64,000 nucleotides of DNA from Arthrobacter oryzae (GTDB taxonomy: Bacteria; Actinomycetota; Actinomycetes; Actinomycetales; Micrococcaceae): positions 1,488,001 through 1,552,000 of the forward strand of contig NZ_CP132204.1 in the NCBI RefSeq assembly GCF_030718995.1. The letters are read 5' to 3'. The notes beneath the pieces are model-generated. The model ran no database searches, was not told where the DNA came from, and saw only the letters and a program-made list of their open reading frames with translations. Below, in pieces: positions 33,457 to 42,560 of the stretch (its first letter is position 1; every line of letters starts with the position of its first letter). The position numbers and the translations under genes are program-made.

Positions 33457-34506
33457 ATGCTCTCCCCTGCCTTGCCCGCCCACGCCCACGCTCCAGCACA
33501 GGAACAGGATCTTGCGGCCCTGCCGCAGCACACACCGTTGGCCGTGCAGACCCGCGACGGGCTCGTGGAAAGCATCCACTACGGCTCGGTGATCGCCACC
33601 GCCCGGGATGAAACAGTCGACGGCGGCCTCCGCACGCTGCTTTCGGCGGGCGACCCGCTGGCCCCCTTCTACCCGCGCTCGTCCCTCAAACCGCTACAGG
33701 CCGTCGCCATGGTCAGCGCCGGCCTTGACCTGCCCGCCGACCTCCTTGCCCTCACCGCCGCCAGCCACTCCGGAGCAGCCATCCACCGCGACGGCGCCCT
33801 GCGTATCCTCGAGATGCACGGGTTGACGGCTGACGCCCTGGAGAACAGCACCGACCTCCCGTACGGCCCGGACGAACGCGAAGAATGGCTCCGCGCCGGC
33901 GGAACCGCCACGAAAATCACCCAGAACTGCTCCGGCAAACACGCCGCCATGGCCGCCACCTGCGTGATCAACGGCTGGCCGGTCCGCGGCTACCTTGATC
34001 CGGGGCACCCCCTGCAGCAACTGGTGGCCGCCACCGTCCGGGACCTCACCGGCGAACAGCCCCAGCGCACCAGCACTGACGGCTGCGGCACTCCGCTCTA
34101 CGCCCTCACCCTCCGCGGCATGGCCCGGGCCTTCGGCCGCCTCGCCGCGGCGGTGGTGACCGATCCCGGAAGTCCGGAAGCCGCCGTCGGACGTTCCATG
34201 ATGCAGCACCCCGACAAGGTGGCAGGCGAGGGCCGCGACGTCACCGAACTGATGCGCCTGCTCCCCGGAGCGGTAGCCAAGGACGGATTCGAAGGCGTCC
34301 AGCTCGTCGGGCTGCCGGACGGCAGCGCCGTGGCCGTGAAGATTTCCGACGGCGGCGACCGCGCCCGTATGCCGGTCACTGTCCGCGCGCTGGAAGCGCT
34401 CGACGTCGACACCGCACCCCTGGCGGGCATCGCCACCTCGGCTGTCCTGGGCGGCGGCCGACCCGTAGGAACGCTGACCGCCACCCACTTCGTCCCGGCA
34501 ACGTAG
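33457..34506 (+). CDS. L-asparaginase, Rhizobium AnsA type (PF06089)
   Basis: 349-aa asparaginase of the thermolabile Rhizobium/actinobacterial type, unrelated to E. coli AnsA/AnsB. It hydrolyses L-asparagine to aspartate and ammonia. Family blocks visible: YPRSSLKPLQAVAM, AASHSGAAIHRDGALRIL, QNCSGKHAAMAATC and STDGCGTPLYALTLRGMA. The Ser/Lys and Cys residues in SSLKP and CSGKH correspond to the active site proposed for this family. No signal peptide, so cytoplasmic. ATG 33457 follows AAGGA. It is the second gene of the operon and supplies the substrate for the next enzyme. Confidence 0.93.
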   Translation: MLSPALPAHAHAPAQEQDLAALPQHTPLAVQTRDGLVESIHYGSVIATARDETVDGGLRTLLSAGDPLAPFYPRSSLKPLQAVAMVSAGLDLPADLLALTAASHSGAAIHRDGALRILEMHGLTADALENSTDLPYGPDEREEWLRAGGTATKITQNCSGKHAAMAATCVINGWPVRGYLDPGHPLQQLVAATVRDLTGEQPQRTSTDGCGTPLYALTLRGMARAFGRLAAAVVTDPGSPEAAVGRSMMQHPDKVAGEGRDVTELMRLLPGAVAKDGFEGVQLVGLPDGSAVAVKISDGGDRARMPVTVRALEALDVDTAPLAGIATSAVLGGGRPVGTLTATHFVPAT

Positions 34507-34554
34507 CCGCGGCCTCACCAATCCATCTCCCCAGCCCCCCTCCCGAGGATATTC

Positions 34555-35970
34555 ATGACCGAAACTGCATCCCCCGCCGCCGTCCGCTCGGAGCACGACC
34601 TGCTGGGTGACCGCGATGTCCCCGCTTCCGCGTACTGGGGCGTCCATACGCTCCGGGCCGTGGAGAACTTCCCCATCAGCGGCCAGCCGCTCTCCTCCAA
34701 CATGTACCTGGTCCGCGGCCTCGCCGCCGTGAAGCTCGCAGCCGCCCGCACCAACCGCGAACTGGGCCTGCTCGACGCCGAACGCGCCGACGCCATCGAG
34801 GCCGCCTGCACCGACGTCCTGAACGGCAAACTCAGCGACCAGTTCGTCGTCGACGTCATCCAGGGCGGCGCCGGGACATCCTCGAACATGAACGCCAACG
34901 AAGTCATCGCCAACCGCGCCCTGGAAATCCTCGGACACCCCAAAGGTGACTACGCCCGGCTGCACCCGAACGACCACGTCAACCTCTCCCAGTCCACGAA
35001 CGACGTCTACCCCACCGCCGTGAAACTCGGCACCATCTTCGCCGCCCGCGAACTGCTCGCAGCCCTGGCAGAACTCGAAGAAGCCTTCGCCGGCAAAGCC
35101 GCCGAATTCCGCACCGTGGTGAAAATGGGACGCACCCAGCTCCAGGACGCCGTCCCCATGACCCTCGGCCAGGAATTCGGGACCTACGCCGTCACCATCG
35201 GCGAGGACCGGCTCCGCCTGGCCGAAGCGGACCTGCTGATCCACGAAATCAACCTCGGCGCCACCGCCATCGGCACCGGCCTGAACGCCCCGGCCGGCTA
35301 CGCCGAAACAGCCTGCCGGCACCTGGCCGACATCACCGGCCTGCCCCTGGTCACCGCCGTGGACCTCATCGAAGCCACCCAGGACGTCGGCGCCTTCGTG
35401 CACCTCTCCGGCGTCCTCAAACGCGTGGCCGTGAAACTCTCCAAAATCTGCAACGACCTGCGCCTGCTCTCCTCCGGCCCCCGCGCCGGCCTCGGCGAAA
35501 TCAACCTCCCCGCAGTGCAGTCCGGCTCCTCCATCATGCCCGGCAAAATCAACCCGGTGATCCCGGAAGTGGTCTCCCAGGTCGCCTACGAAGTCATCGG
35601 CAACGACGTCACCATCACCATGGCCGCCGAAGCCGGGCAACTCCAGCTCAACGCCTTCGAACCCATCATCGTCCACAGCCTCCACAAGAGCATCTCCCAC
35701 CTCGAAGCCGCCTGCCGCACCCTCACCGCACGCTGCATCCGGGGCATCACCGCCAACACCGAACACCTCCGCCTCACCGTGGAACAATCCATCGGCCTGG
35801 TCACCGCGCTGAACCCCCACCTCGGCTACGCCACCGCAACCGCCATCGCCCAGGAAGCCCTCGCCACCGGCAAGGGCGTGGCCGAACTCGTCCTCGAACA
35901 CCAGCTGCTCACCGCCGAGCAACTGCAAGAACTCCTCAGCCCCCAACGCCTGGCCAACCTCAGCAAGTAA
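34555..35970 (+). CDS. aspA: Aspartate ammonia-lyase
   Basis: 471-aa aspartase converting L-aspartate to fumarate and ammonia. The flexible catalytic loop is SGSSIMPGKINPVIPEVV with the active Ser. NVNLSQSTNDVYPTA-type and GAGTSSNMNANEV blocks (conserved regions 2 and 1) are intact, as is MGRTQLQDAVPMTLGQEF. These features separate it from argininosuccinate lyase; fumarase is the closest alternative, but the asparaginase neighbour supports aspartase. ATG 34555 follows GAGGATATTC. With asparaginase and permease it completes asparagine to fumarate plus 2 ammonia. Confidence 0.93.
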   Translation: MTETASPAAVRSEHDLLGDRDVPASAYWGVHTLRAVENFPISGQPLSSNMYLVRGLAAVKLAAARTNRELGLLDAERADAIEAACTDVLNGKLSDQFVVDVIQGGAGTSSNMNANEVIANRALEILGHPKGDYARLHPNDHVNLSQSTNDVYPTAVKLGTIFAARELLAALAELEEAFAGKAAEFRTVVKMGRTQLQDAVPMTLGQEFGTYAVTIGEDRLRLAEADLLIHEINLGATAIGTGLNAPAGYAETACRHLADITGLPLVTAVDLIEATQDVGAFVHLSGVLKRVAVKLSKICNDLRLLSSGPRAGLGEINLPAVQSGSSIMPGKINPVIPEVVSQVAYEVIGNDVTITMAAEAGQLQLNAFEPIIVHSLHKSISHLEAACRTLTARCIRGITANTEHLRLTVEQSIGLVTALNPHLGYATATAIAQEALATGKGVAELVLEHQLLTAEQLQELLSPQRLANLSK

Positions 35971-36027
35971 CACCCCCACCACCGAAGCACCTCCGGCTCC
36001 TCCCCAACAGGAAACCAAAGGACTCCC

Positions 36028-37584
36028 ATGACACAGCCCCAGCAGGACACTGCCCAAAAGCAGGCCGTCACCGACCACACCATCCCGGCGCACGCCCACG
36101 CCTCCGAAGCCACCCTCCACCGCGAGGACGAGGGCTACCACAAGGGACTCAAGCCCCGGCAGGTCCAAATGATCGCCATCGGCGGTGCGATCGGCACCGG
36201 GCTCTTCATGGGCGCCGGCGGCCGGCTGGCCACTGCCGGGCCGGCCCTCATCATCAGCTACGCGGTGTGCGGCTTCTTTGCCTTCATGATCCTCCGCGCC
36301 CTCGGCGAGCTCGTGATGCACCGCCCTTCGTCGGGATCGTTCGTTTCCTACGCCCGTGAGTTCTTCGGCGAGAAGGCCGCGTTCGTCACCGGCTGGCTGT
36401 ACTGGCTGAACTGGGCGATGACCGCAATCGTGGATATCACCGCCGTCGCGCTTTACATGAACTTCTTCAAGAAATACTGGGCACCCATTGCGGAAGTTGA
36501 CCAGTGGGTCTGGGCGCTGACGGCCCTGATCCTGGTCCTCGGCCTGAACCTGGTCTCCGTCAAGGTCTTCGGCGAGCTCGAGTTCTGGTTCGCGCTCATC
36601 AAGGTGGTGGCGCTGGTGACCTTCCTGGTGGTGGGCATCTACTTCGTCATCTTCGGCACCCCCGTGGACGGCCAGCAGGTGGGCTTCAGCTTGATCGCGG
36701 ACAACGGCGGCATGTTCCCCAACGGGCTGCTGCCTGCGATTGTGGTGATGCAGGGCGTGGTGTTCGCCTACGCTTCGATCGAGCTGATCGGCACCGCGGC
36801 CGGCGAAACCGAGAACCCGGAAAAGATCATGCCCAAGGCCATCAACACGGTGATCGTCCGTATTGCGGTGTTCTACGTCGGCTCCCTGGTGCTGCTTTCC
36901 CTGCTGCTGCCGTACACCTCGTACAAAGCCGGCGAAAGCCCGTTCGTCACCTTCTTCGGTTCCATCGGGGTGGAGGGCGTGGACGCCATCATGAACCTGG
37001 TGGTCCTCACCGCGGCGCTGTCCTCGCTCAACGCGGGCCTCTACTCCACCGGCCGCATCATGCGCTCCATGTCCGTCACCGGGTCCGCCCCCAAGTTCGC
37101 CGCCCGCATGAACAAGGCAGGTGTCCCCTACGGCGGCATCGCCCTGACCGCTGCCGTGGCTGTCCTGGGTGTAGTGCTCAACGCCATCGTTCCCGCCGAA
37201 GCCTTCGAAATCGTCCTCAACGTAGCGTCCCTGGGCATCATCAGCACCTGGGCCGTGATTGTGATGTGCCAGATGCAGCTGGCCCGGCTGGCCAAGCGCG
37301 GCGAACTCCTGCGGCCGGCGTTCCGGATGCCGGGTGCACCGGTGACCGGCTGGATCACGCTGGCCTTCCTGCTGGCAGTGCTGGTCCTCATGGCCTTCGA
37401 CTCACCCGTGGGCACTTGGACCATCGCTTCGCTGCTGGTGGTCATTCCGGCGCTGATGCTGGGCTGGCGCCTCTGCCGGGACCGGGTCCTGGAGCTTGCC
37501 GCGGTCCGCGACGGCTTCACCGGCCCCTACCCGCTCGTGGCCAACCGCCCGGGTCCGGGCTCAGGCTCGGAAGACAACAGCTAA
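36028..37584 (+). CDS. ansP: Amino acid permease, probable L-asparagine permease
   Basis: 518-aa APC-superfamily transporter with 12 predicted helices. The amino-acid permease signature is [32 protein letters not shown] in helix 1 (residues about 47-78), and [21 protein letters not shown] is the helix 6 signature. Long hydrophilic N- and C-termini are normal for AnsP. ATG 36028 follows AAAGGA. Position in the asparaginase/aspartase operon indicates asparagine (possibly aspartate) uptake by H+ symport. An inverted repeat just past the stop probably ends the transcript. Confidence 0.92.
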   Translation: MTQPQQDTAQKQAVTDHTIPAHAHASEATLHREDEGYHKGLKPRQVQMIAIGGAIGTGLFMGAGGRLATAGPALIISYAVCGFFAFMILRALGELVMHRPSSGSFVSYAREFFGEKAAFVTGWLYWLNWAMTAIVDITAVALYMNFFKKYWAPIAEVDQWVWALTALILVLGLNLVSVKVFGELEFWFALIKVVALVTFLVVGIYFVIFGTPVDGQQVGFSLIADNGGMFPNGLLPAIVVMQGVVFAYASIELIGTAAGETENPEKIMPKAINTVIVRIAVFYVGSLVLLSLLLPYTSYKAGESPFVTFFGSIGVEGVDAIMNLVVLTAALSSLNAGLYSTGRIMRSMSVTGSAPKFAARMNKAGVPYGGIALTAAVAVLGVVLNAIVPAEAFEIVLNVASLGIISTWAVIVMCQMQLARLAKRGELLRPAFRMPGAPVTGWITLAFLLAVLVLMAFDSPVGTWTIASLLVVIPALMLGWRLCRDRVLELAAVRDGFTGPYPLVANRPGPGSGSEDNS

Positions 37585-37602
37585 CCACCCACGAATCCCC
37601 GT

Positions 37603-37699
37603 AGCGCGAACGGACACTTGCGGCCCCAAAATCTTCGGATTCAAAGGCCGCAAGTGTCCGTTCGCGCTCTTGCCGGGGGCTTAAGTGTCCGTTCGCGCT
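37603..37699. repeat. Extragenic inverted repeat with a third copy; likely terminator of the asparagine operon
   Basis: Two 23-bp arms, 37603-37625 and 37646-37668, are exact reverse complements (inner core GCGAACGGACACTTGCGGCC) around a 20-nt AT-rich loop. A third, 17-bp copy, AAGTGTCCGTTCGCGCT, follows at 37683-37699. Related degenerate copies lie at 25098 and 61096. This is a dispersed REP-like element rather than a simple one-off terminator. Confidence 0.85.
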
Positions 37700-37709
37700 G
37701 GTGTGCGGC

Positions 37710-37728
37710 TGCTACTGAATCGGTAGCA
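37710..37728. promoter_or_regulatory. Palindrome upstream of ldh
   Basis: TGCTAC (37710-37715) and GTAGCA (37723-37728) flank a 7-nt spacer, 70 bp before the lactate dehydrogenase start. It may be a regulator site or a small hairpin. Which regulator is unknown. Confidence 0.35.
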
Positions 37729-37798
37729 TGAAGCCATTGCGGGCAGTTGCCCCACCAGCGCGGGTCCTGGCACTCCGGGGCCGGGGAAGAGGTAACTC

Positions 37799-38746
37799 AT
37801 GTCAGGATCCAAACTTGCCGTGGTGGGTGCCGGGAGCGTGGGCACATCGCTGGCCTACGCCGCCCTGATCCGGGGTTCGGCCAGTAACATCGCACTGTTC
37901 GACGTCAACGCCCTCAAAGCCGAGGCTGAAGTCCTGGACCTCGCCCACGGCACCCAGTTCGCCGCGGCAGCCGCCACCGTCACCGGCGGCGGCGACATCG
38001 CCGTGACGGAAGGCGCCGACGTCGTGGTGATCACCGCCGGGGCAAAGCAGGCGCCGGGCCAGACGCGCCTGGACCTCGCCGGGACGAACGTCCGCATCCT
38101 CGAACAGCTCATGCCGCAACTGCTGGAACAAGCCCCGGACGCGGTCTACGTCCTGGTCACCAACCCCTGCGACGTGCTCACCGTGGCAGCGCAGAAAATC
38201 TCCGGGCTGCCGCCCGAACGCGTCTTCTCATCCGGCACCGTGCTGGATACCTCGCGGCTGCGGTGGCTGCTTGCCCGCCGCGCCGGCGTCTCCGTGGCCA
38301 GCGTCCATGCCAGCATGGTGGGCGAGCACGGCGACACGGAGTTTCCCGTCTGGTCCGGCGCCACGATCGGCCCCGTCCCCATCCGCGAGTGGGAGGACGA
38401 CGGCGAACGCATCTTTACACCGGACTACCTCGCCGAGACGGCCCGCGAGGTGACGCAGGCGGCCTACAAGGTCATCGCCGGTAAGGGAGCAACCAACTAC
38501 GCCATCGGACTCTCCGGCGCACGGATCGTAGAAGCCCTGCTCCGGGACGAGAACGCCGTCCTGCCCGTGTCCACTGTGCTGGACGGACAGTACGGGATCT
38601 CGGGCGTGGCGCTGTCGCTTCCCAGCATTGTGGGACGCGGCGGTGTGCGCCGCGTGCTTCACACGCCCATGGACGACGGCGAACTGGCGGCGCTGCAGCA
38701 TTCGGCAGATACGTTGCGGAACACCATGGGTACGCTGGGAATCTAA
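37799..38746 (+). CDS. ldh: L-lactate dehydrogenase
   Basis: 315-aa NAD-dependent LDH/malate dehydrogenase-superfamily enzyme. The Rossmann motif is [10 protein letters not shown]. The mobile loop is [18 protein letters not shown], with Gln giving lactate rather than malate specificity and the substrate-binding Arg shortly after. NPCDVLT and the catalytic His in [14 protein letters not shown] are intact. ATG 37799 follows GAGAGGT-like GAAGAGGTAACTC. It reduces pyruvate to L-lactate when oxygen is limiting. No downstream partner: the next gene is an unrelated envelope protein. Confidence 0.94.
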   Translation: MSGSKLAVVGAGSVGTSLAYAALIRGSASNIALFDVNALKAEAEVLDLAHGTQFAAAAATVTGGGDIAVTEGADVVVITAGAKQAPGQTRLDLAGTNVRILEQLMPQLLEQAPDAVYVLVTNPCDVLTVAAQKISGLPPERVFSSGTVLDTSRLRWLLARRAGVSVASVHASMVGEHGDTEFPVWSGATIGPVPIREWEDDGERIFTPDYLAETAREVTQAAYKVIAGKGATNYAIGLSGARIVEALLRDENAVLPVSTVLDGQYGISGVALSLPSIVGRGGVRRVLHTPMDDGELAALQHSADTLRNTMGTLGI

Positions 38747-38816
38747 AACCTGCATCCGTCGTTGAACGGGTGGACGCTACAGCCACTGCGCGCGGTACCA
38801 AGGAAGGGAGAACGCT

Positions 38817-39347
38817 GTGCCTCACATTGCCGGTTCCCTGTCCTTCCGTGCGGGATCCTTCCCCGGGGGCCGCTGGCTCCGGTCCGCCCTGTTTCTGGGC
38901 GTCCTCGCAATCCTGGCCGGATTCATCGGCATGCACGTCTTGGCGCCCTCGCACACACAACACGGCCCGGGCGCCCTGGCGGCCGTTCCCGCCGGCACCC
39001 ATGCAACCCATGCAACCCACGCCGCAGCGCAGGGTGCAGCGGAACAGACCGCGCCAAGCCCAACGGCGCACGCGGCAGCCCTCGATCCGGCTTCCGCCCG
39101 GCCCATGGGCAGCAGCGCACCGGAACCGCCGCCGTCGTGCGTATCCACCGGCGAAACCGGCGAGATGTCCGCCCCGCACGCAAGCTGCATCCCTGCACCG
39201 GCCACCGCGGGCCTGTCCGCGCCGCCCCCCGGCACCACATCTTTGTCCGGCCCGGAACCGGCAACGGACACCGGCCGGGTGCTGTACGCCTATGCGCACG
39301 TGCCCGGCAGTCCCACGCCCGGCGAACTCTCCATCAGCCGGACGTAA
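38817..39347 (+). CDS. DUF6153-like membrane protein
   Basis: 176-aa protein with one N-terminal membrane helix (about 22-42, LFLGVLAILAGFIGMHVLA) and a His/Pro/Ala-rich extracytoplasmic tail. The tail includes a short THA repeat (HATHATHAA), two Cys residues and a C-terminal strand GRVLYAYAHVPGSPTPGELSISRT. This layout matches the actinobacterial DUF6153 family, usually found beside DUF305 proteins, as here. GTG 38817 follows AAGGAAGGGA. The His-rich tail suggests metal (copper) binding; this is inference. Confidence 0.7.
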   Translation: MPHIAGSLSFRAGSFPGGRWLRSALFLGVLAILAGFIGMHVLAPSHTQHGPGALAAVPAGTHATHATHAAAQGAAEQTAPSPTAHAAALDPASARPMGSSAPEPPPSCVSTGETGEMSAPHASCIPAPATAGLSAPPPGTTSLSGPEPATDTGRVLYAYAHVPGSPTPGELSISRT

Positions 39348-39484
39348 ACCGGCAGCTGCACCGTGACGCTCCCGGTGCTTCCCCCGCCCAGGGATGCCGG
39401 CTCCCCGCGTTGAACCCCGCGCACCGAAGCCAGGCATCCGCCATCCCGGCGCCCCATGCCGGATTCCCGAAGGACACCATTCAC

Positions 39485-40102
39485 ATGAAGAAGAAACTCA
39501 CCCTTTCAGCCGCTGCCCTGGCAGCCGTCATCACACTCGCCGGCTGCGGCTCGAACGCCACCACCGGCTCCTCGTCCATGCCCGCGGACCACGGGGCAAT
39601 GAGCTCCGGTTCCGCACCGTCGGGCAGCGCTGCCATGGGCCACAACTCCGCGGACACGCTGTTCACCCAGTCCATGATTCCGCACCACGCACAGGCCGTG
39701 GAAATGAGCGACATGATGCTCGGCAAGCAGGGCGTCAACCCGGCCATCACCGACCTGGCCACCAAGATCAAGGCCGCGCAGGGCCCGGAAATCGAACAGA
39801 TGAACGGCTGGCTCAAGGGCTGGAACGAACCCACCGCCATGGCCGGGCACGGCGAAGCGGGCCACAGCATGTCCGGCATGATGAGCGACGACGACCTCAA
39901 GGCACTTGACGCCGCCCAGGGCACGGAAGCTGACAAGCTGTTCCTCACCCAGATGATCGCGCACCACGAGGGCGCCGTGCAGATGGCGAAGGCCCAAATA
40001 GCCGACGGGCAGAACAGCGACGCCGTGAAGCTCGCCCAGGCGATCATTACCGCCCAGGAGGCTGAAATCAAGCAGATGCAGGACCTGCTGGCGACGCTTT
40101 AG
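39485..40102 (+). CDS. DUF305 lipoprotein
   Basis: 205-aa exported lipoprotein. The signal ends in the lipobox LAGC with Cys21, followed by a Ser/Met-rich linker. DUF305 (about 55-205) is a ferritin-like helical repeat: SMIPHHAQAVEMSDMML and its second copy LTQMIAHHEGAVQMAKA, each with paired His plus Met, and a Met-rich loop GHSMSGMMSDDD. Such His/Met sites suggest copper binding, and DUF305 genes often lie in copper-resistance loci. ATG 39485 has GAAGGA upstream. A hairpin follows the stop. Confidence 0.87.
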   Translation: MKKKLTLSAAALAAVITLAGCGSNATTGSSSMPADHGAMSSGSAPSGSAAMGHNSADTLFTQSMIPHHAQAVEMSDMMLGKQGVNPAITDLATKIKAAQGPEIEQMNGWLKGWNEPTAMAGHGEAGHSMSGMMSDDDLKALDAAQGTEADKLFLTQMIAHHEGAVQMAKAQIADGQNSDAVKLAQAIITAQEAEIKQMQDLLATL

Positions 40103-40115
40103 GCCGCCGGTCCCC

Positions 40116-40149
40116 GGCGCCGGACCGGGCCCACCCCTGGTCCGGCGCC
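40116..40149 (+). terminator. Hairpin after the DUF305 gene
   Basis: Arms GGCGCCGGACC (40116-40126) and GGTCCGGCGCC (40139-40149) form an 11-bp GC stem with a 12-nt loop. There is no T tract, so it may terminate poorly or stabilise the mRNA. Confidence 0.55.
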
Positions 40150-40186
40150 ACCGTCCGTTACCCATTCCAAGCCGCTGGAGCCTGCC

Positions 40187-41065
40187 TTGTATCCATCCCA
40201 TGCTGCCCGGCGCGGCCGCCTCATCGCTGCCGTATCGGGCCTCGTTCTATTTCTCACGGGCTGCTCAGCCGCCCAGCAGCCAACCGGCGGAGGTGCCAGT
40301 CAGCAGGCACCCCAGCAGGGCCTGCCCAACAGCCACGTCCATGGCCTGTCCGTCAACGGGGAGACCGGCAAGCCGCTCCTTGCCACTCACGACGGCTTGT
40401 TCGACCTCTCGGCAAACCCGGCGGTCAGGATCGGGCCCGGGCACGACCTCATGGGGTTCACTGCCGGCCCTGACCAGGGCACGTTGTACGCTTCGGGCCA
40501 CCCGGAGAAGGGCTCAACCCTCCCGGACCCGCTCGGCCTGATGCGCTCAACCGACGGCGGCGCCACCTGGGAGCCCCTCTCCAGGCAGGGGGCATCCGAC
40601 TTTCACGCCCTGACCACCACGGCCTCCGGGTTCGTTGCGTTCGACGACGCCCTTCGGGTCAGCTCCGACGGAAAGTCATGGCAAAAGGTGGCGGCATCCT
40701 TTGTCCCGGCCGCCCTGGCGGGAAGCCCGGACAGCAACGTAGTGCTCGGCACCACCGCGGAAGGGCTGCAGCGGTCCGCTGACGGCGGCCGCACCTGGAC
40801 GTTGAACCGGGCCGCCCCGGTCCTCCGGTTCGTTGCGTTCGTCGGCGACAACGACGTCATAGGCGTGGAGCCAGGCGGCGCAGTCCACCAGTCCCGCGAC
40901 GGCGGCAGCAGCTGGGTTCCGCGCGGGACCCTGCCAGGCGAGGTGTACGCCATTGACGCGTCAAGTGGCAGCGGCGGCTCCGTGCGTGTGTGGGCAGCCA
41001 CGTCAGGCGGGCTGCTGGAGTCTGAAGACGCCGGGGTCACCTTCCGTCCCCACAGTCCCTCCTAG
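40187..41065 (+). CDS. F510_1955-type exported beta-propeller-like lipoprotein
   Basis: 292-aa protein with a lipobox signal (LVLFLTGCSA, Cys about 26), then a repeat domain with BNR/sortilin-like strands: STDGGATWEPL, SADGGRTWTL, SRDGGSSWVP and SEDAGVTFRP. LPNSHVHGLSV at the start of the domain is typical of the F510_1955 glycosylhydrolase-like family seen next to copper genes. Catalytic activity is doubtful, and a metal-binding or scaffold role is possible. The start TTG 40187 has GGAG upstream; the unusual start codon implies low expression. It follows the DUF305 gene in the same direction. Confidence 0.78.
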   Translation: MYPSHAARRGRLIAAVSGLVLFLTGCSAAQQPTGGGASQQAPQQGLPNSHVHGLSVNGETGKPLLATHDGLFDLSANPAVRIGPGHDLMGFTAGPDQGTLYASGHPEKGSTLPDPLGLMRSTDGGATWEPLSRQGASDFHALTTTASGFVAFDDALRVSSDGKSWQKVAASFVPAALAGSPDSNVVLGTTAEGLQRSADGGRTWTLNRAAPVLRFVAFVGDNDVIGVEPGGAVHQSRDGGSSWVPRGTLPGEVYAIDASSGSGGSVRVWAATSGGLLESEDAGVTFRPHSPS

Positions 41066-41068
41066 CGT

Positions 41069-41102
41069 GGTTGCGCCGGCGTAATGCAACGCCGGCGCAA
41101 CC
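41069..41102 (+). terminator. Hairpin terminator of the F510_1955-type gene
   Basis: A perfect 14-bp stem GGTTGCGCCGGCGT / ACGCCGGCGCAACC (41069-41082 and 41089-41102) with loop AATGCA lies directly past the stop. Confidence 0.75.
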
Positions 41103-41182
41103 CCGGGCGCGGTCCGGTTCGCATATGCTCAGCTAAGAAGTTCACGCTGGCTCAACGACGAACCACCTCGGGAGAAACGATC

Positions 41183-42499
41183 ATGACCACCTGGCGGATC
41201 AGGGATTTCCACTCGGCCGACCTTGACGGCATCCTGCACCTCTGGGAGTCGCTCAAGGCCACCAACATTGAACCCGTCTACGCACTGTCCGAGGTCCTGG
41301 CATCCTGCGAAAAGGACCACGCCGTGGTGGCGGTGCAGGGCGATATGGTGGTGGGCGCCGCCGTCGGCCGCGCCGCGCACGACCAGGGCTGGATCGTCTT
41401 CCTGGCCACCCTCCCCGAATACCGCGGCCGCGGGATCGGGACCTCGCTGCTGGCCGCCGTCGAAAACCGGATGGCGCCGCACGGGCTGAACAAGCTCTCC
41501 GCCCTGATGCCGGAGGCCGAAACCCGGGTGGAGGCGTTCCTCAGCCGCGGCTTCGTGCTCAAGAAGAACCTCCGGTACTTCGAGCGCACCATCCCCGTCC
41601 AGCGCCAGGAGCTCGAGCCGCTGGGCCTCCTCGGCGGCCGCATCCTGGCCCGCGACCTTTGGGAAAACGTGGCCGGCATGCGGAACGAAAAGGAACTGCT
41701 GGAACGCCGGCTGGTGCTTCCCCTGGCCGAGGCGGACCTCGCGGACGAGTTCGGCGTGGTGCCGCCCCGCGCCGTTGTCCTCTTTGGCCCTCCCGGGACC
41801 GGAAAAACGACGTTCGCAAAGGCCATCGCGTCCCGGCTCGAATGGCCGTTCGTGGAAGTATTCCCCTCCAGGCTCGCCGCCGATCCCAAGGGGCTCGCTG
41901 GCGCCCTCCGTGAAACCTTCCTGGAGATCGCCGAGCTGGAACATGCCGTGGTGTTCATAGACGAAGTGGAAGAGATCGCGTCCCAGCGCTCCGGCGAGCC
42001 GCCATCTCCCCTGCAGGGTGTCACCAACGAGCTCCTCAAAATCATCCCCGCCTTCCGCGAACAGCCCGGCCGCCTGCTGGTCTGCGCCACCAACTTCATC
42101 CGCGCACTCGACACCGCGTTCCTCCGGCACGGCCGCTTTGACTACGTGATCCCCATCGGGCTCCCGGACCGCCAGGCCCGCGAGGCCATGTGGCAGCGCT
42201 TCATTCCGGCCACCGTGGTGGACGACGTGGATGTGGCGTTGCTGGTGGACCGCACCGAGGGCTTCTCCCCCGCGGACATTGAGTACGCCGCCCGGAGCGC
42301 GTCCCAGCGAGCGCTCGAAAAGGCAGTGTACGACGACGGCGGGCTGGCTTCTGGCGGCAGCGCCTCCGTACGCGAGGCGGTCCGGAAGGGCCCTGCCACG
42401 CAGGACTACCTCGACGCGATCGGGGACACCCGGACCACGGTCAGCAAGGAGGTCCACCAGGACTTCCTCGAGGACATCGACTCGCTGGGCCGGGTGTAG
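41183..42499 (+). CDS. GNAT acetyltransferase-AAA+ ATPase fusion
   Basis: 438-aa two-domain protein. Residues 1-150 form a GNAT domain (acetyl-CoA loop LPEYRGRGIGTSLLAAVE, then SRGFVLKKNLRYF). Residues about 160-430 form an AAA+ module of the FtsH/Cdc48 type: Walker A GPPGTGKT (202-209), Walker B VVFIDEVE (Asp260-Glu261), sensor 1 CATN and arginine-finger region RHGRFD. There is no protease motif. ATG 41183 follows GGGAGAA. The GNAT half may recognise or acetylate clients handled by the ATPase; substrate unknown. Terminators on the left and a separate promoter make it monocistronic. Confidence 0.85.
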   Translation: MTTWRIRDFHSADLDGILHLWESLKATNIEPVYALSEVLASCEKDHAVVAVQGDMVVGAAVGRAAHDQGWIVFLATLPEYRGRGIGTSLLAAVENRMAPHGLNKLSALMPEAETRVEAFLSRGFVLKKNLRYFERTIPVQRQELEPLGLLGGRILARDLWENVAGMRNEKELLERRLVLPLAEADLADEFGVVPPRAVVLFGPPGTGKTTFAKAIASRLEWPFVEVFPSRLAADPKGLAGALRETFLEIAELEHAVVFIDEVEEIASQRSGEPPSPLQGVTNELLKIIPAFREQPGRLLVCATNFIRALDTAFLRHGRFDYVIPIGLPDRQAREAMWQRFIPATVVDDVDVALLVDRTEGFSPADIEYAARSASQRALEKAVYDDGGLASGGSASVREAVRKGPATQDYLDAIGDTRTTVSKEVHQDFLEDIDSLGRV

Positions 42500-42560
42500 T
42501 CCCCCTTAGTATTTAGCGCCCTCTGGAGTGGGCCCACGATACCGCGGTACTGTGTGAGCC

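Noticed and set aside
33694..36321. 875-codon open frame on the minus strand
   Set aside because: It lies antisense to asparaginase, aspartase and permease genes. Its translation is Gly/Val/Asp/His-rich without any domain, the usual shadow of GC-biased third positions.
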